A stretch of DNA of 64,000 nt, from positions 3,844,001 through 3,908,000 of the forward strand of contig NZ_CP011339.1 in the NCBI RefSeq assembly GCF_001264245.1, read 5' to 3'. The notes under the pieces were generated by a model. The model did not search any database, was not told where the DNA came from, and saw nothing but the letters and a program-made list of their open reading frames with translations. This DNA comes from Microcystis panniformis FACHB-1757 (GTDB taxonomy: Bacteria > Cyanobacteriota > Cyanobacteriia > Cyanobacteriales > Microcystaceae). Made by a program: the position numbers and the translations under genes. Numbering within the stretch: position 1 is the stretch's first letter; each line of letters begins with the position of its first letter. Below are positions 8,580 to 17,280 of this stretch, piece by piece.

Positions 8580-8745
8580 TGGTATTGAGTCCTGGCTCTG
8601 TCGTTTCATAGTAATTAGCAAAGTCTTGATCGCCAGGGGTTGCACCGGCAGAAAATTGCGTATAAACCTTGACTTGTTTGCCTTTTGGATTCCAGCTTGT
8701 CTGATTCTCATAATTAGATAGAGGATTGTCGGGAGGAGCAACTTT
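8580..8745 (-). pseudogene. Remnant of a second class 3 lipase gene
   Basis: On the minus strand this segment reads NYENQTSWNPKGKQVKV followed by TQFSAGATPGDQDFANYY and EPGLNT, then TAA. It parallels LYENQATWNPTGKQITV, TQFSAGATPGDQTFSDYY and QPGLNQ of the lipase at 6514-7554. Only this internal piece survives: no serine motif is upstream and the C-terminal third is missing, cut off at the GH19 gene. It shows that the lipase was once duplicated and one copy partly deleted. Confidence 0.75.
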
Positions 8746-8930
8746 ATGAGATGCTTAAGTTCTGCAGCTAAAAGTTATTCCTATGTCAGCCCCCCCCCCA
8801 TCCTCAACCATTTGAGTAACTAAGTCAATGGATTAAGCCCAGAAACGTTGAATCTCGTCATAAAAATTTACATTCAAGAGTATACTAAATCTAGACTTTA
8901 GACGGTCATAATCTGAGATTTATTAAACTT

Positions 8931-11306
8931 ATGAAATCGGAGAGTGAGATCGGTCAAAATCATCCCCAATCTGGTAATTATGCCACCCTAGATAGCCATC
9001 TCTGGGCCGATGTCACTTATCCCCTCGGGGCGCATTATCGGGGCGATAGTGTCACCTTTGCCGTCTATTCTAAAAATGCCAGTCAGATTCTTCTGGAAAT
9101 CTACGAGCGCCCGACGGGAGAAAACGCTAAGTATGATTACTGGTTGACAAAAAACCCAAATGATGATATATGGCGGGCAAAAATCGCCGGTATTGGCCAC
9201 GGCAGTTACTACGCTTTTCGCTGTTGGGGTCCCAATTGGCAATTTGATCAAAAATGGCAAAGAGGCCACAGTAACGCCGGTTTTCGGGCAGATGTGGACG
9301 ATTTTGGCCATCGTTTTAACCCCAATAAAGTCCTCTTCGATCCCTACGCGCGAGAACTTTCCCACGACTTTGAAACCCTGGCCATGATCGCAGCCGGAGA
9401 AAATGCGGGAATCTATGCCACGGGAGAAGGGGACTACAAAGGAGTGATCCGGCGGCAATACGATACGGGTAAATGGTCGCCCAAAGGCATTGTGATCGCG
9501 CCGGATGGGACTTCTACCGGGATTCGTCCCCGTCTGGGGGCCGAAAAAGCGATCATTTACGAGGCCCATGTGCGCGGTTTAAGTCATCACCCCTCCGCTA
9601 GTCGTTTGGAAGATATTCTCAAGGGAATTACAGGTTTTGAGGAAGTGGCCAACGTTCCCGACCAGTACAGAGGAACTTATGCGGGGGCCGGCTATATGGC
9701 CAAATACCTAAAAGCGCTGGGATTTACCACGATCGAACTCTTACCGGTCCAAGAAACCGCTAACGATAATAACCCCGACGATCGCCCCGGCGGTAACTAT
9801 TGGGGTTACATGACCTTTGGTTATTTCGCTCCCGATCGCCGTTATGCTTATGATCGCTCCCCCGGGGGACCCACCAGAGAGTTTAAGGCCATGGTCAAAG
9901 CTTTCCACGACCAAGGTATGGAAGTTTATCTCGATGTGGTCTATAATCACACCGGAGAAGGGGGCAATTGGGGCAGCAACGATGTCACCGGATTTGTTAG
10001 TTTTGGTGGTTTTGATGTGGTGGAATACTATCAACTCACCGACGAACATTATCTAGTCGATGGGGCCACTGGCTGCGGAAATCAATTAAACTTTTCCCAT
10101 ATTGTCACCTGTAATCTGGTTCTTGATTCCCTCATCTATTGGTTAGAAACCATGGGAGTTGATGGTTTTCGTTTTGATCTGGCCCCCGTCCTCGGTCGAA
10201 CTCCTTCTAGTCATGAACGAGAAGATTGGCACAAGCAAAAACAATTCTTTCCTAAACATCCTTTGTTAGAAAAGATCGAGCAATTAGGCAAGAAATATGA
10301 TGCCGAAATGATCGCCGAAGCTTGGGATATCTGGGGTTACGAAGTAGGTAATTTCCCAACGGGTTGGGGCGAGTGGAATGGCCGTTATCGCGATGCAATC
10401 CGGCGTTTTTGCAAGGGAGATGGTAATACTTTTAAATTCATCGAACAGGTGAACGGAGATTATCACAATTTTCATGACCAAGGCGGACCACACAAATCGA
10501 TCAGTTTTATTGTTGCCCACGATGGTTTTACCCTGATGGATTTGGTCAGTTATAACAATAAAAATAACCTCAATCCCTGGCCTTTTGGTCCTTCCGATGG
10601 CGGCAATAATAATAACGATTCTTGGGATTCTGGCGGTAATCAGGCCTTACGTCGCCAAAGATTACGCAACTTTTGGACGATTCAATTTTTATCTCGCGGT
10701 GTTCCCATGACTGTCTGGGGTGATGAATTTGGCCGCACTCAAAATGGTAATAATAATCCCTACAATATTGATAGTCTGGCCACTTGGAATAATTATGATA
10801 TGATTGCCACCCGTTCACCCCATCTACTGCCCACCGGTTATCGGGAAGCTTATCACAATAATTTTGGCAGGGGAACTAATCAAGAAGAACGCAATCCTTT
10901 ATTTATTTTTGCCGCTTATATTGCTCACTTAAGAAACAATCATATAGCACTCAAACAGCGCCGCTATGGCGATATGGTTCTCAATGCGGGCAATAGTGTC
11001 ACCTATTTATTTAAAAAACCCGATGGGGTTAGCGATTTAACTGCCCATGCTCGCTCTATTTGGTTTTTAATTGATGGTAGTGCCGTCGGTGATCACGATT
11101 TTTTGGTGTTAATTAATATGTATCATCTGCCGGTGGATTTTCGTCTTCCCTCCCCAGGCAATAATTATCGTTGGGTAAGACTTATTGACACGGCAGCTTG
11201 GGCAGAAACCAATTATAATTGTTGGTCTGTGGAGCAAGGAGCAGTAATTGCCGATAACTACAAAGTCAATGGTTTTTCGATCGTGGTTCTCGAGGAGATT
11301 AACTGA
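8931..11306 (+). CDS. glgX: Isoamylase-type glycogen debranching enzyme (GH13)
   Basis: A 791-aa GH13 enzyme that hydrolyses alpha-1,6 branches during glycogen breakdown. An N-terminal CBM48-like domain begins near YPLGAHYRGDSVTFAVYS. The four GH13 regions are present: DVVYNH (335-340), GFRFD with nucleophile D416, IAEAWD with acid/base E463, and VAHDG with H530 and D531. It belongs to the GlgX/TreX/isoamylase group and is longer than E. coli GlgX. It starts leftward of no other carbohydrate gene, and is followed by an 80-bp gap with a hairpin before the TVP38-like gene. The symbol reflects the family, not a measured specificity. Confidence 0.9.
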   Translation: MKSESEIGQNHPQSGNYATLDSHLWADVTYPLGAHYRGDSVTFAVYSKNASQILLEIYERPTGENAKYDYWLTKNPNDDIWRAKIAGIGHGSYYAFRCWGPNWQFDQKWQRGHSNAGFRADVDDFGHRFNPNKVLFDPYARELSHDFETLAMIAAGENAGIYATGEGDYKGVIRRQYDTGKWSPKGIVIAPDGTSTGIRPRLGAEKAIIYEAHVRGLSHHPSASRLEDILKGITGFEEVANVPDQYRGTYAGAGYMAKYLKALGFTTIELLPVQETANDNNPDDRPGGNYWGYMTFGYFAPDRRYAYDRSPGGPTREFKAMVKAFHDQGMEVYLDVVYNHTGEGGNWGSNDVTGFVSFGGFDVVEYYQLTDEHYLVDGATGCGNQLNFSHIVTCNLVLDSLIYWLETMGVDGFRFDLAPVLGRTPSSHEREDWHKQKQFFPKHPLLEKIEQLGKKYDAEMIAEAWDIWGYEVGNFPTGWGEWNGRYRDAIRRFCKGDGNTFKFIEQVNGDYHNFHDQGGPHKSISFIVAHDGFTLMDLVSYNNKNNLNPWPFGPSDGGNNNNDSWDSGGNQALRRQRLRNFWTIQFLSRGVPMTVWGDEFGRTQNGNNNPYNIDSLATWNNYDMIATRSPHLLPTGYREAYHNNFGRGTNQEERNPLFIFAAYIAHLRNNHIALKQRRYGDMVLNAGNSVTYLFKKPDGVSDLTAHARSIWFLIDGSAVGDHDFLVLINMYHLPVDFRLPSPGNNYRWVRLIDTAAWAETNYNCWSVEQGAVIADNYKVNGFSIVVLEEIN

Positions 11307-11313
11307 ATTTTTG

Positions 11314-11341
11314 GCAATAGGGAAATATAAACCCCTATTGC
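11314..11341 (+). terminator. Hairpin downstream of the debranching enzyme
   Basis: A 9-bp perfect stem, GCAATAGGG (11314-11322) with CCCTATTGC (11333-11341), lies 8 bp after the stop codon. A long T-run is missing, so it may be a weak terminator or an mRNA-stabilising hairpin. Confidence 0.45.
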
Positions 11342-11385
11342 ATCTTATGTTTTATAACCCGCACTTAGCCCAAAATTACCGTTAA

Positions 11386-12036
11386 ATGTCTAAAACTAAA
11401 AGTAGTGTTATTATCCTAACCATAATTTGTATTATCGCCACAGCGATGGGAGTTTATCTAATCGGTGGTATCGACTCCCAACAATTACAGATATGGTTAA
11501 AACAAATGGGAATTATGGCCCCCATTTTGTATATTATTGTCTATACGATCGGGACAATTTTAATCCTACCTTCTACCCCCTTAAACCTCAGTGGTGGCGC
11601 GATCTTTGGGGTAGTTATGGGAACAGTTTGGACAACGATCGCCGCTTTGGTGGCCGCTATAGTTGCCTTTGCTTTTACCCGTACTATTGGCCGGGAATAT
11701 ACCGCCAAAAAATTTCAGGGAAAATGGCAAGCGATCGATGCAGAAATGCAGCAAGGCGGCCTATTTTATATGTTTGCTATCCGTCTATTACCGATTATTC
11801 CCTACGGTATCGTTAACTTTGTTGCGGGATTAACTTCTATCCGTTTTCGCGATTATTTCATCGGTACTTTATTAGGCACTGTCCCCGGAATTTTACCCTT
11901 TGTCATGATGGGTGCGGGTTTAAAATCTTTGGGAAAAGGCGATATATTGCCCCTAATGGTGGCTTTTACCCTCATTGCTCTGTTAGTAGGTGTGGGAACT
12001 TGGTATCGTCGTCGTCGGCAATTTCCCTTTCAGTGA
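11386..12036 (+). CDS. TVP38/TMEM64 family (DedA-like) membrane protein
   Basis: A 216-aa integral membrane protein of the VTT/SNARE-associated family. It has an N-terminal transmembrane segment (about 8-26), further hydrophobic stretches, and the family motifs PSTPLNLSGGAIFG (about 62-75) and FAIRLLPIIPYGIVNFVAGLT (within about 130-150). The end is basic (YRRRRQ). Family members are thought to act in lipid scrambling or membrane transport; no substrate can be assigned. The short gap to the downstream J-protein gene may not separate transcripts. Confidence 0.85.
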   Translation: MSKTKSSVIILTIICIIATAMGVYLIGGIDSQQLQIWLKQMGIMAPILYIIVYTIGTILILPSTPLNLSGGAIFGVVMGTVWTTIAALVAAIVAFAFTRTIGREYTAKKFQGKWQAIDAEMQQGGLFYMFAIRLLPIIPYGIVNFVAGLTSIRFRDYFIGTLLGTVPGILPFVMMGAGLKSLGKGDILPLMVAFTLIALLVGVGTWYRRRRQFPFQ

Positions 12037-12106
12037 TCAGCGATAAAATTAAGTTAGATTAGGAATATTCCGACTGAATCCCCATTGCTAAGGAGATAGC
12101 GTATCG

Positions 12107-13114
12107 ATGCCTGCCGCAGATTATAAAGATTATTATGCCGTTCTGGGAGTAGGTAAAACTGCCAGCGCTGAAGAAATTAAAAAAGCTTTTCGCAAATTAG
12201 CTGTCAAATATCACCCCGATCGCAATCCTAACAATAAAAGCGCCGAAGAACGTTTTAAAGAAATTAGCGAAGCTTACGAAGTCCTCTCCGATAGCGAAAA
12301 ACGCCAAAAATACGATCAATTTGGACAATATTGGCAACAGGCCGAGCGATCGAATTGGCCAGGTGGTAATGGGGGGGTTGACTTTGGTTCCGACGGTTTT
12401 GACTTTAGCCAGTACAGCACCTTTGATGATTTTATCAATGAACTGCTCGGTCGCATGGGGCGCTCCGGCGGTACTCGCCCCAGTTCCCATTCCTACGGGA
12501 CTCCGGGGAGAGGATTTGGCGATTTTAGCAATTTTAACGACTTTGCCGGCGCTCGTACTCCACCGCAATCCGTCACTTCTGGTGTCTCCACCGCTAAACT
12601 GCGTCTGAGTTTTGGGGAAGCTTTACGAGGAGTACAAAAACGGGTTAATTTAGCCGGAGAAATGATCGATATCAAAATCCCCCCAGGAACCAAAACCGGT
12701 AATCGTCTCCGGGTACGGGGTAAAGGACTAATCGATCCCTTGAGTAAACAACGGGGAGATCTATTTCTCGATGTGGAATTAGAACCCCATCCTTTCTTTA
12801 CTTTTGAAGGCGATAATTTAACCTGTGAAGTGCCGATTACTCCCGATGAGGCAGTTTTAGGCACAGCGATTGAAGTTCCTACCCCCGATGGCCTGGTGAC
12901 GGTAAAAGTTCCCGCCGGTATTCGTTCCGGTCAATCCCTGCGCTTACGCGGCAAAGGTTGGATCGATAATAAAGGACAACGCGGCGATCAATTAGTCAAA
13001 ATTGTCATCGATACTCCCAAAGAATTAACCGCGATCGAACGGGAATTATACGAGAAAATTAAATCTCAGCGTACCACCGATCCCCGTCGTCATCTCAGAC
13101 AGGTGCAAATTTAA
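12107..13114 (+). CDS. DnaJ-type co-chaperone without zinc finger (CbpA/type II)
   Basis: A 335-aa Hsp40. The J-domain (residues about 6-70) has the essential HPD in KYHPDRN, followed by a G/F-rich linker (about 85-165). The C-terminal substrate-binding domains begin near VSTAKLRLSFGEALRG, with the repeated VPAGIRSGQSLRLRGKG type motif. There is no CXXCXGXG zinc centre, so this is a type II J-protein like CbpA rather than canonical DnaJ. It would stimulate DnaK ATPase and deliver clients. Cyanobacteria carry several paralogues, so no symbol is given. Confidence 0.9.
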   Translation: MPAADYKDYYAVLGVGKTASAEEIKKAFRKLAVKYHPDRNPNNKSAEERFKEISEAYEVLSDSEKRQKYDQFGQYWQQAERSNWPGGNGGVDFGSDGFDFSQYSTFDDFINELLGRMGRSGGTRPSSHSYGTPGRGFGDFSNFNDFAGARTPPQSVTSGVSTAKLRLSFGEALRGVQKRVNLAGEMIDIKIPPGTKTGNRLRVRGKGLIDPLSKQRGDLFLDVELEPHPFFTFEGDNLTCEVPITPDEAVLGTAIEVPTPDGLVTVKVPAGIRSGQSLRLRGKGWIDNKGQRGDQLVKIVIDTPKELTAIERELYEKIKSQRTTDPRRHLRQVQI

Positions 13115-13204
13115 GTCCCTAGCTAGGGTTTGCCAAAACAGTTTTTCTTGGTCCTGATTACTGTCTCTGGGGTTTATAAGTGGTTAGGTGTTAATTCGTC
13201 AGTT

Positions 13205-13422
13205 CCCCCCCTTATCAAGGGGGGATTAAGGGGGGATCGGCACCCCCCTTATCAAGGGGGGATTAAGGGGGGATCGGCACCCCCCTTATCAAGGGGGGAT
13301 TAAGGGGGGATCGGCACCCCCCTTATCAAGGGGGATTAAGGGGGATCGGCACCCCCCTTATCAAGGGGGGATTAAGGGGGGATCGGCACCCCCCTTATCA
13401 AGGGGGGATTAAGGGGGGATCG
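13205..13422. repeat. 37-bp tandem repeat array, about six copies
   Basis: Six tandem copies of a unit built from C-run, TTATCAA, G-run, ATTAA, G-run and ATCGGCA. Each unit can fold, because the C-run pairs with either G-run. One copy has shorter G-runs. The array fills the convergent gap between the J-protein gene and the leftward 114-aa gene. The same motif recurs at 59347-59416. Confidence 0.9.
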
Positions 13423-13424
13423 AT

Positions 13425-13769
13425 CTAGAATTTAACCTTACTAGCCAACCAATTAGTAATTAATTTGGGGCTATTTTTCTTCACCCAATAGAGAGCATAA
13501 ATTCTGAATATAGGCTTAGAAAAACGAGCGATCGCTTTCATAATAAAATTTAAGTAACGACGATGAAACTTTTTATTAATTAAATTTAACGAACCCACAT
13601 CGTAAAGACAGTCGATGATAATTCTAAAAGTCGTTTCCTCTCTTTGGAATAAACTATCTATTAACAATAGCACTTCCTGAATCCGTTGCTGTTTAAGCTG
13701 TTCCTCTTCGGAAACAGCCGAGAGAATCTGCTGCTGCTTAGATAATTTACTATCCGATGGGGTTAACAT
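13425..13769 (-). CDS. Hypothetical protein, 114 aa
   Basis: The protein is not recognised. It begins with a charged, glutamine-rich helical stretch (KQQQILSAVSEEEQLKQQRIQEV), continues with mixed helices, and ends in a basic hydrophobic segment (about 80-114). There is no signal peptide or catalytic motif. The stop codon lies right at the edge of the 37-bp repeat array. It looks real because the frame is open over its full length with an ATG and has ordinary composition, but it may be lineage specific. Confidence 0.55.
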   Translation of the reverse strand: MLTPSDSKLSKQQQILSAVSEEEQLKQQRIQEVLLLIDSLFQREETTFRIIIDCLYDVGSLNLINKKFHRRYLNFIMKAIARFSKPIFRIYALYWVKKNSPKLITNWLASKVKF

Positions 13770-14126
13770 GATATGGTAGGGAAAAAATTAACTTGTTTTG
13801 ATTTTATCCCTATTTGCCGATTTTGCAAGACCAACCCCCCCATCTATCCCCATTTTTACGATAACACGGATCTTTCCTCTCCCATGCCGTCTTGACTGTG
13901 ATTGCTGTGATTGTGTCATGGACTGTGATTGATTAAGAAAAATAGGGCAGAATAAAATTATGAAAGCTAAAATGAGGACTAAATCATGAATGCTCCCTTA
14001 ACCACAAGTTTACTTTAGCAGTACAGGAATTTACCACTGAAGCAATCTCTAAAATCCCTATATTGTGGCAAAAAATCAAAACCCAATAATATAATAAAGT
14101 TAACCCTCATCACCCCGATTTTATCT
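13770..14126. other. Intergenic region with a possible short gene relic
   Basis: There are short repeats of GACTGTGATTG type near 13895-13935. An ATG at 13986 opens MNAPLTTS, which stops after ten codons. A one-base shift would continue it as LAVQEFTTEAISKIPILWQK to 14088, so a tiny frameshifted relic is possible. The rest is probably the promoter region of the STAND gene. Confidence 0.35.
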
Positions 14127-14519
14127 ATGGAACCGATAACAGTGGCGACAATTGTTGCTTTGGTATTTCAGACTACTGTAGAAAAATTTACCGAAGCTGC
14201 TCTAGAAAAAATTAATACTTTGCGGCAAATCATCTGGAATAAACTTAAAGCTAATCCTAATGCTGAAAAAGCTTTACAAGCTGCTGAAAAAGGGTCAAAA
14301 ACTGATCTAGAAAAAGTAGCAGATTATTTAAAGGTTGCCATGAATGATGAAGCAGATTTTGCCGAAAAAGTCAAGGGTTTAGCAACAGAAATTCAATCCT
14401 TGAAAATTCAGGATAATAGTAGTATGAATCAAGCTAATTCTGGAGGTCAAAATTTACAGAATCAGGGTCAGGTTAGTGAAGTTTATCAAGCAGCAACTAT
14501 AAACATTAATAAAACCTGA
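14127..14519 (+). CDS. N-terminal domain of the STAND protein, now a separate 130-aa ORF
   Basis: This is the part upstream of the in-frame TGA. It starts MEPITVATIVALVFQTTVEK and is mostly amphipathic helix. A Q/N-rich tail follows (SGGQNLQNQGQVSEVYQAA) before the break. In STAND proteins this position holds the effector or an adaptor domain; I cannot name its family. If still translated it would give a free N-terminal domain without its regulatory ATPase. Confidence 0.6.
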   Translation: MEPITVATIVALVFQTTVEKFTEAALEKINTLRQIIWNKLKANPNAEKALQAAEKGSKTDLEKVADYLKVAMNDEADFAEKVKGLATEIQSLKIQDNSSMNQANSGGQNLQNQGQVSEVYQAATININKT

Positions 14520-16142
14520 CTGCAGCCGCCTGTTCAGGAACAGGTTAAACAACATCCTCACAATTTATCTAATAGTAATATCCCTAAGTTTGTTGGTAGG
14601 GATCAGGAATTAATTGACTTAAAAAAGCAATTACAACAATCCCAAAAGCTTGCTATATCTACCTTAACGGGAATGGGAGGCATAGGTAAAACCGAACTAG
14701 CCAGACAGTTTGGCTGGCAAGAATGGCGGGAAAAAGCCTATCCGGGGGGTATATGTTGGTTAAATGTGGCAGAAAGTGACGGCGGTTTTATCGGTACTTC
14801 TATTCTAGATTTTGCGCGGGTACATCTCAAATTAACTTTACCAGATGAGGGAGAATTAGACGTAAAAATTCGTTATTGTTGGCAAAACTGGTTAACGGGA
14901 AATGTCTTAATTATCTTTGATGATGTGCGGGATTATCAGCAAATTAGGGATTATTTACCACCGCAAGAAGAGAAACGCTTTCAGGTTTTAATTACCACTC
15001 GCAAAGAATATTTATCAGCGACAATTGCGACTTTTCGGGTAGAAGTATTAAAAGAAAAAGATGCACTTGATTTATTGCGTTCCTACCTTGAAGACAACAG
15101 AATTGACACACAAATCGAGGCAGCTAAATTATTATGTCAGGATTTAGGTTATTTACCCTTAGGGTTAGAATTGGTGGCAAGGTTACTGGTACGACGACAG
15201 GATTGGAAAATCAGCAAAATACGGCAGAAATTAGCCGAAAAAGGCTTAGATGAGCCAAGTTTAGCCAAAAATCCCAAGTTTCATGGGGAAATGACTGCGG
15301 AAAGAGGGTTAAAAGCTGCCTTTAATCTCAGTTGGGAGGAGTTGGATAGCGAACCAGAAGCGCAAATTTTGGCACTTTACCTCAGTTTATTCGCTCTTGC
15401 GCCCTTTCCCAAGGGGATGATTCTGGATTTATTTCCCGATGAGGATGGGGATACAGTGGAGGAATGGTTAACCGATAGTTTAGTTCACCTGAGTTTAGTT
15501 CAGGATAATCGTGATGGTTGGTATGAAATTCATCCCCTGTTGCGTCGCTACTTTCGGGATAAGTTAGAAGCATCACCCCACGCAGAACCCGCAAAACGCC
15601 GTTATTGTGAGATTATGGCCAAAAAATCGGCAGAAATGCCACAGAATCCCACTGTAGAAATCGTTGAAGAATTTAAACCTTTCCTTCTCCATCTGCAAGC
15701 ATCTGTCGGGGAATATCCCCAATATATCGCTGATGAGGATTTATTTTGGTCCTATACGGGTTTAGCTCGTTATTATGAAGGACAAGGATTGTATGCTGCT
15801 GCAGAACCCTACTATCAAGATTGTTTAACCGCAACTCGAACCCACTTAGGAGACAATCATCCCGATGTGGCAACTTCCCTCAACAATTTAGCAGGATTGT
15901 ACGAATCCCAAGGTAGATACTCAGAAGCGGAACCTCTCTATCGAGAAGCATTAGATTTGAGAAAACGACTCTTAGGAGACAATCATCCCCATGTGGCACT
16001 TTCCCTCAACAATTTAGCATACTTGTACCGCTCCCAAGGCAGGTACACAGAAGCGGAACCTCTCTTTCTAGAAGCATTAGATTTGTGTAAACGACTCTTA
16101 GGAGACAATCATCCCGATGTGCCACTTTCCCTCAACAATTTA

Positions 16143-17280
16143 TACTTTGCACGGCTACAACTTGCATTTTTTACTCAAGGACAATAATATAGTTTAAGAG
16201 TCATAATTAGAAGCAAAGCACTCATTAAAAACATGATTAACCTAGAATTCACGGAAGAAGAAAAGAACTCACTGTATTATGAAAGATTTCATCATCCCCA
16301 TCCCCGGGTTCAACTGAAGATGGAAGTTCTCTGGTTAAAAAGCCAAAAGATACCGCACCAAAAAATTTGTCAGTTAGCAGGAATCTCGCCAAATACCTTA
16401 TTAACCTATCTTCGCGATTATCAAGAAGGCGGAATAGAAAAATTAAAAGAAATCAACTTCTATCGCCCTAAAAGTGAATTAGAGTTTCAAAAAGAAACCC
16501 TCAAAAAATACTTCGAGAAAAATCCACCAGCCACAATAAATGAAGCTGTATATAGGATAGAAGAATTGACGGGAATAAAACGAAGTCCTACCCAAGTGAG
16601 AAAATTTTTAAAATCAATGGGAATGAAATGTTTAAAAGTAGGTTCTCTTCCTTCTAAAGCTGACCCAGATGAACAAGAGGACTACAAAGAAAAAAAGCTA
16701 GAACCCAGACTAAATGAGGCAAAAGAAGGAAAAAGGGCTGTTTTTTTTGTTGATGCCGCTCACTTCGTCATGGGAGCATTTCTCGGTTTTGTTTGGTGTT
16801 TTGAGAGACTTTTTGTTAAGTCACCGAGCGGGCGTAAACGCTTCAATGTTTTAGGAGCATTAAATGCAATAACTCATGAAGTTATTCTGGTTACGAATGA
16901 CACTTATATTACGGCAACTCAAGTCTGTGAACTCCTTGAAAAAATAGCTGCTTTAGGACTAATGATTCCCATCACTCTAGTCTTAGATAATGCCCGCTAT
17001 CAAAAATGTAAAATTGTTGAAGAATTGGCTCTTTCTTTGTCAATAGAGCTGCTCTATCTGCCGTCTTATTCACCTAATCTAAATTTAATTGAAAGGCTGT
17101 GGAAATTGGTCAAAAAGAAATGTTTATATGGTAAATATTATGAGAACTTTTCTGACTTTTCTTCAGCTATTTATGAATGTCTGAATGATGCCCATCTGAA
17201 ACATAAAAAAGAACTGGATTCCTTGCTGACTCTACGATTTCAGAAGTTTAATAAATCTCAGATTATGAACGTCTAAAGTA
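16143..17280 (+). mobile_element. IS630-family insertion sequence with TA target duplication
   Basis: The 1138-bp element is flanked by TA (16141-16142 and 17281-17282). Its ends are imperfect inverted repeats: both start TACTTT and then share ACG and further positions, about 14 of the first 22 bases. Deleting it with one TA restores an exact TPR reading (LNNL-AALYES). It carries one transposase gene in the same direction as the host gene. Confidence 0.92.
16233..17276 (+). CDS. IS630-family DDE transposase
   Basis: A 347-aa transposase. An N-terminal helix-turn-helix region (about 20-75, KICQLAGISPNTLLTYLRDY) precedes a second DNA-binding segment and the RNase H-like core. The DDE triad is visible as D174 (FFVDAAH), D252 (LVLDNARYQ) and E287 (NLIERLWKLVKK), with the family-typical YSPNLNLIE. 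Both the length and the triad are intact, so it is probably active. The stop lies 4 bp from the element's right end. Confidence 0.93.
   Translation: MINLEFTEEEKNSLYYERFHHPHPRVQLKMEVLWLKSQKIPHQKICQLAGISPNTLLTYLRDYQEGGIEKLKEINFYRPKSELEFQKETLKKYFEKNPPATINEAVYRIEELTGIKRSPTQVRKFLKSMGMKCLKVGSLPSKADPDEQEDYKEKKLEPRLNEAKEGKRAVFFVDAAHFVMGAFLGFVWCFERLFVKSPSGRKRFNVLGALNAITHEVILVTNDTYITATQVCELLEKIAALGLMIPITLVLDNARYQKCKIVEELALSLSIELLYLPSYSPNLNLIERLWKLVKKKCLYGKYYENFSDFSSAIYECLNDAHLKHKKELDSLLTLRFQKFNKSQIMNV

Noticed and set aside
11427..11816. 129-codon frame overlapping the TVP38-like gene
   Set aside because: It is an out-of-frame shadow of a clear membrane-protein gene.
13205..13422. Regular repeats that could suggest a CRISPR array
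   Set aside because: Units are directly adjacent without unique spacers and no cas gene is near; it is a tandem repeat.
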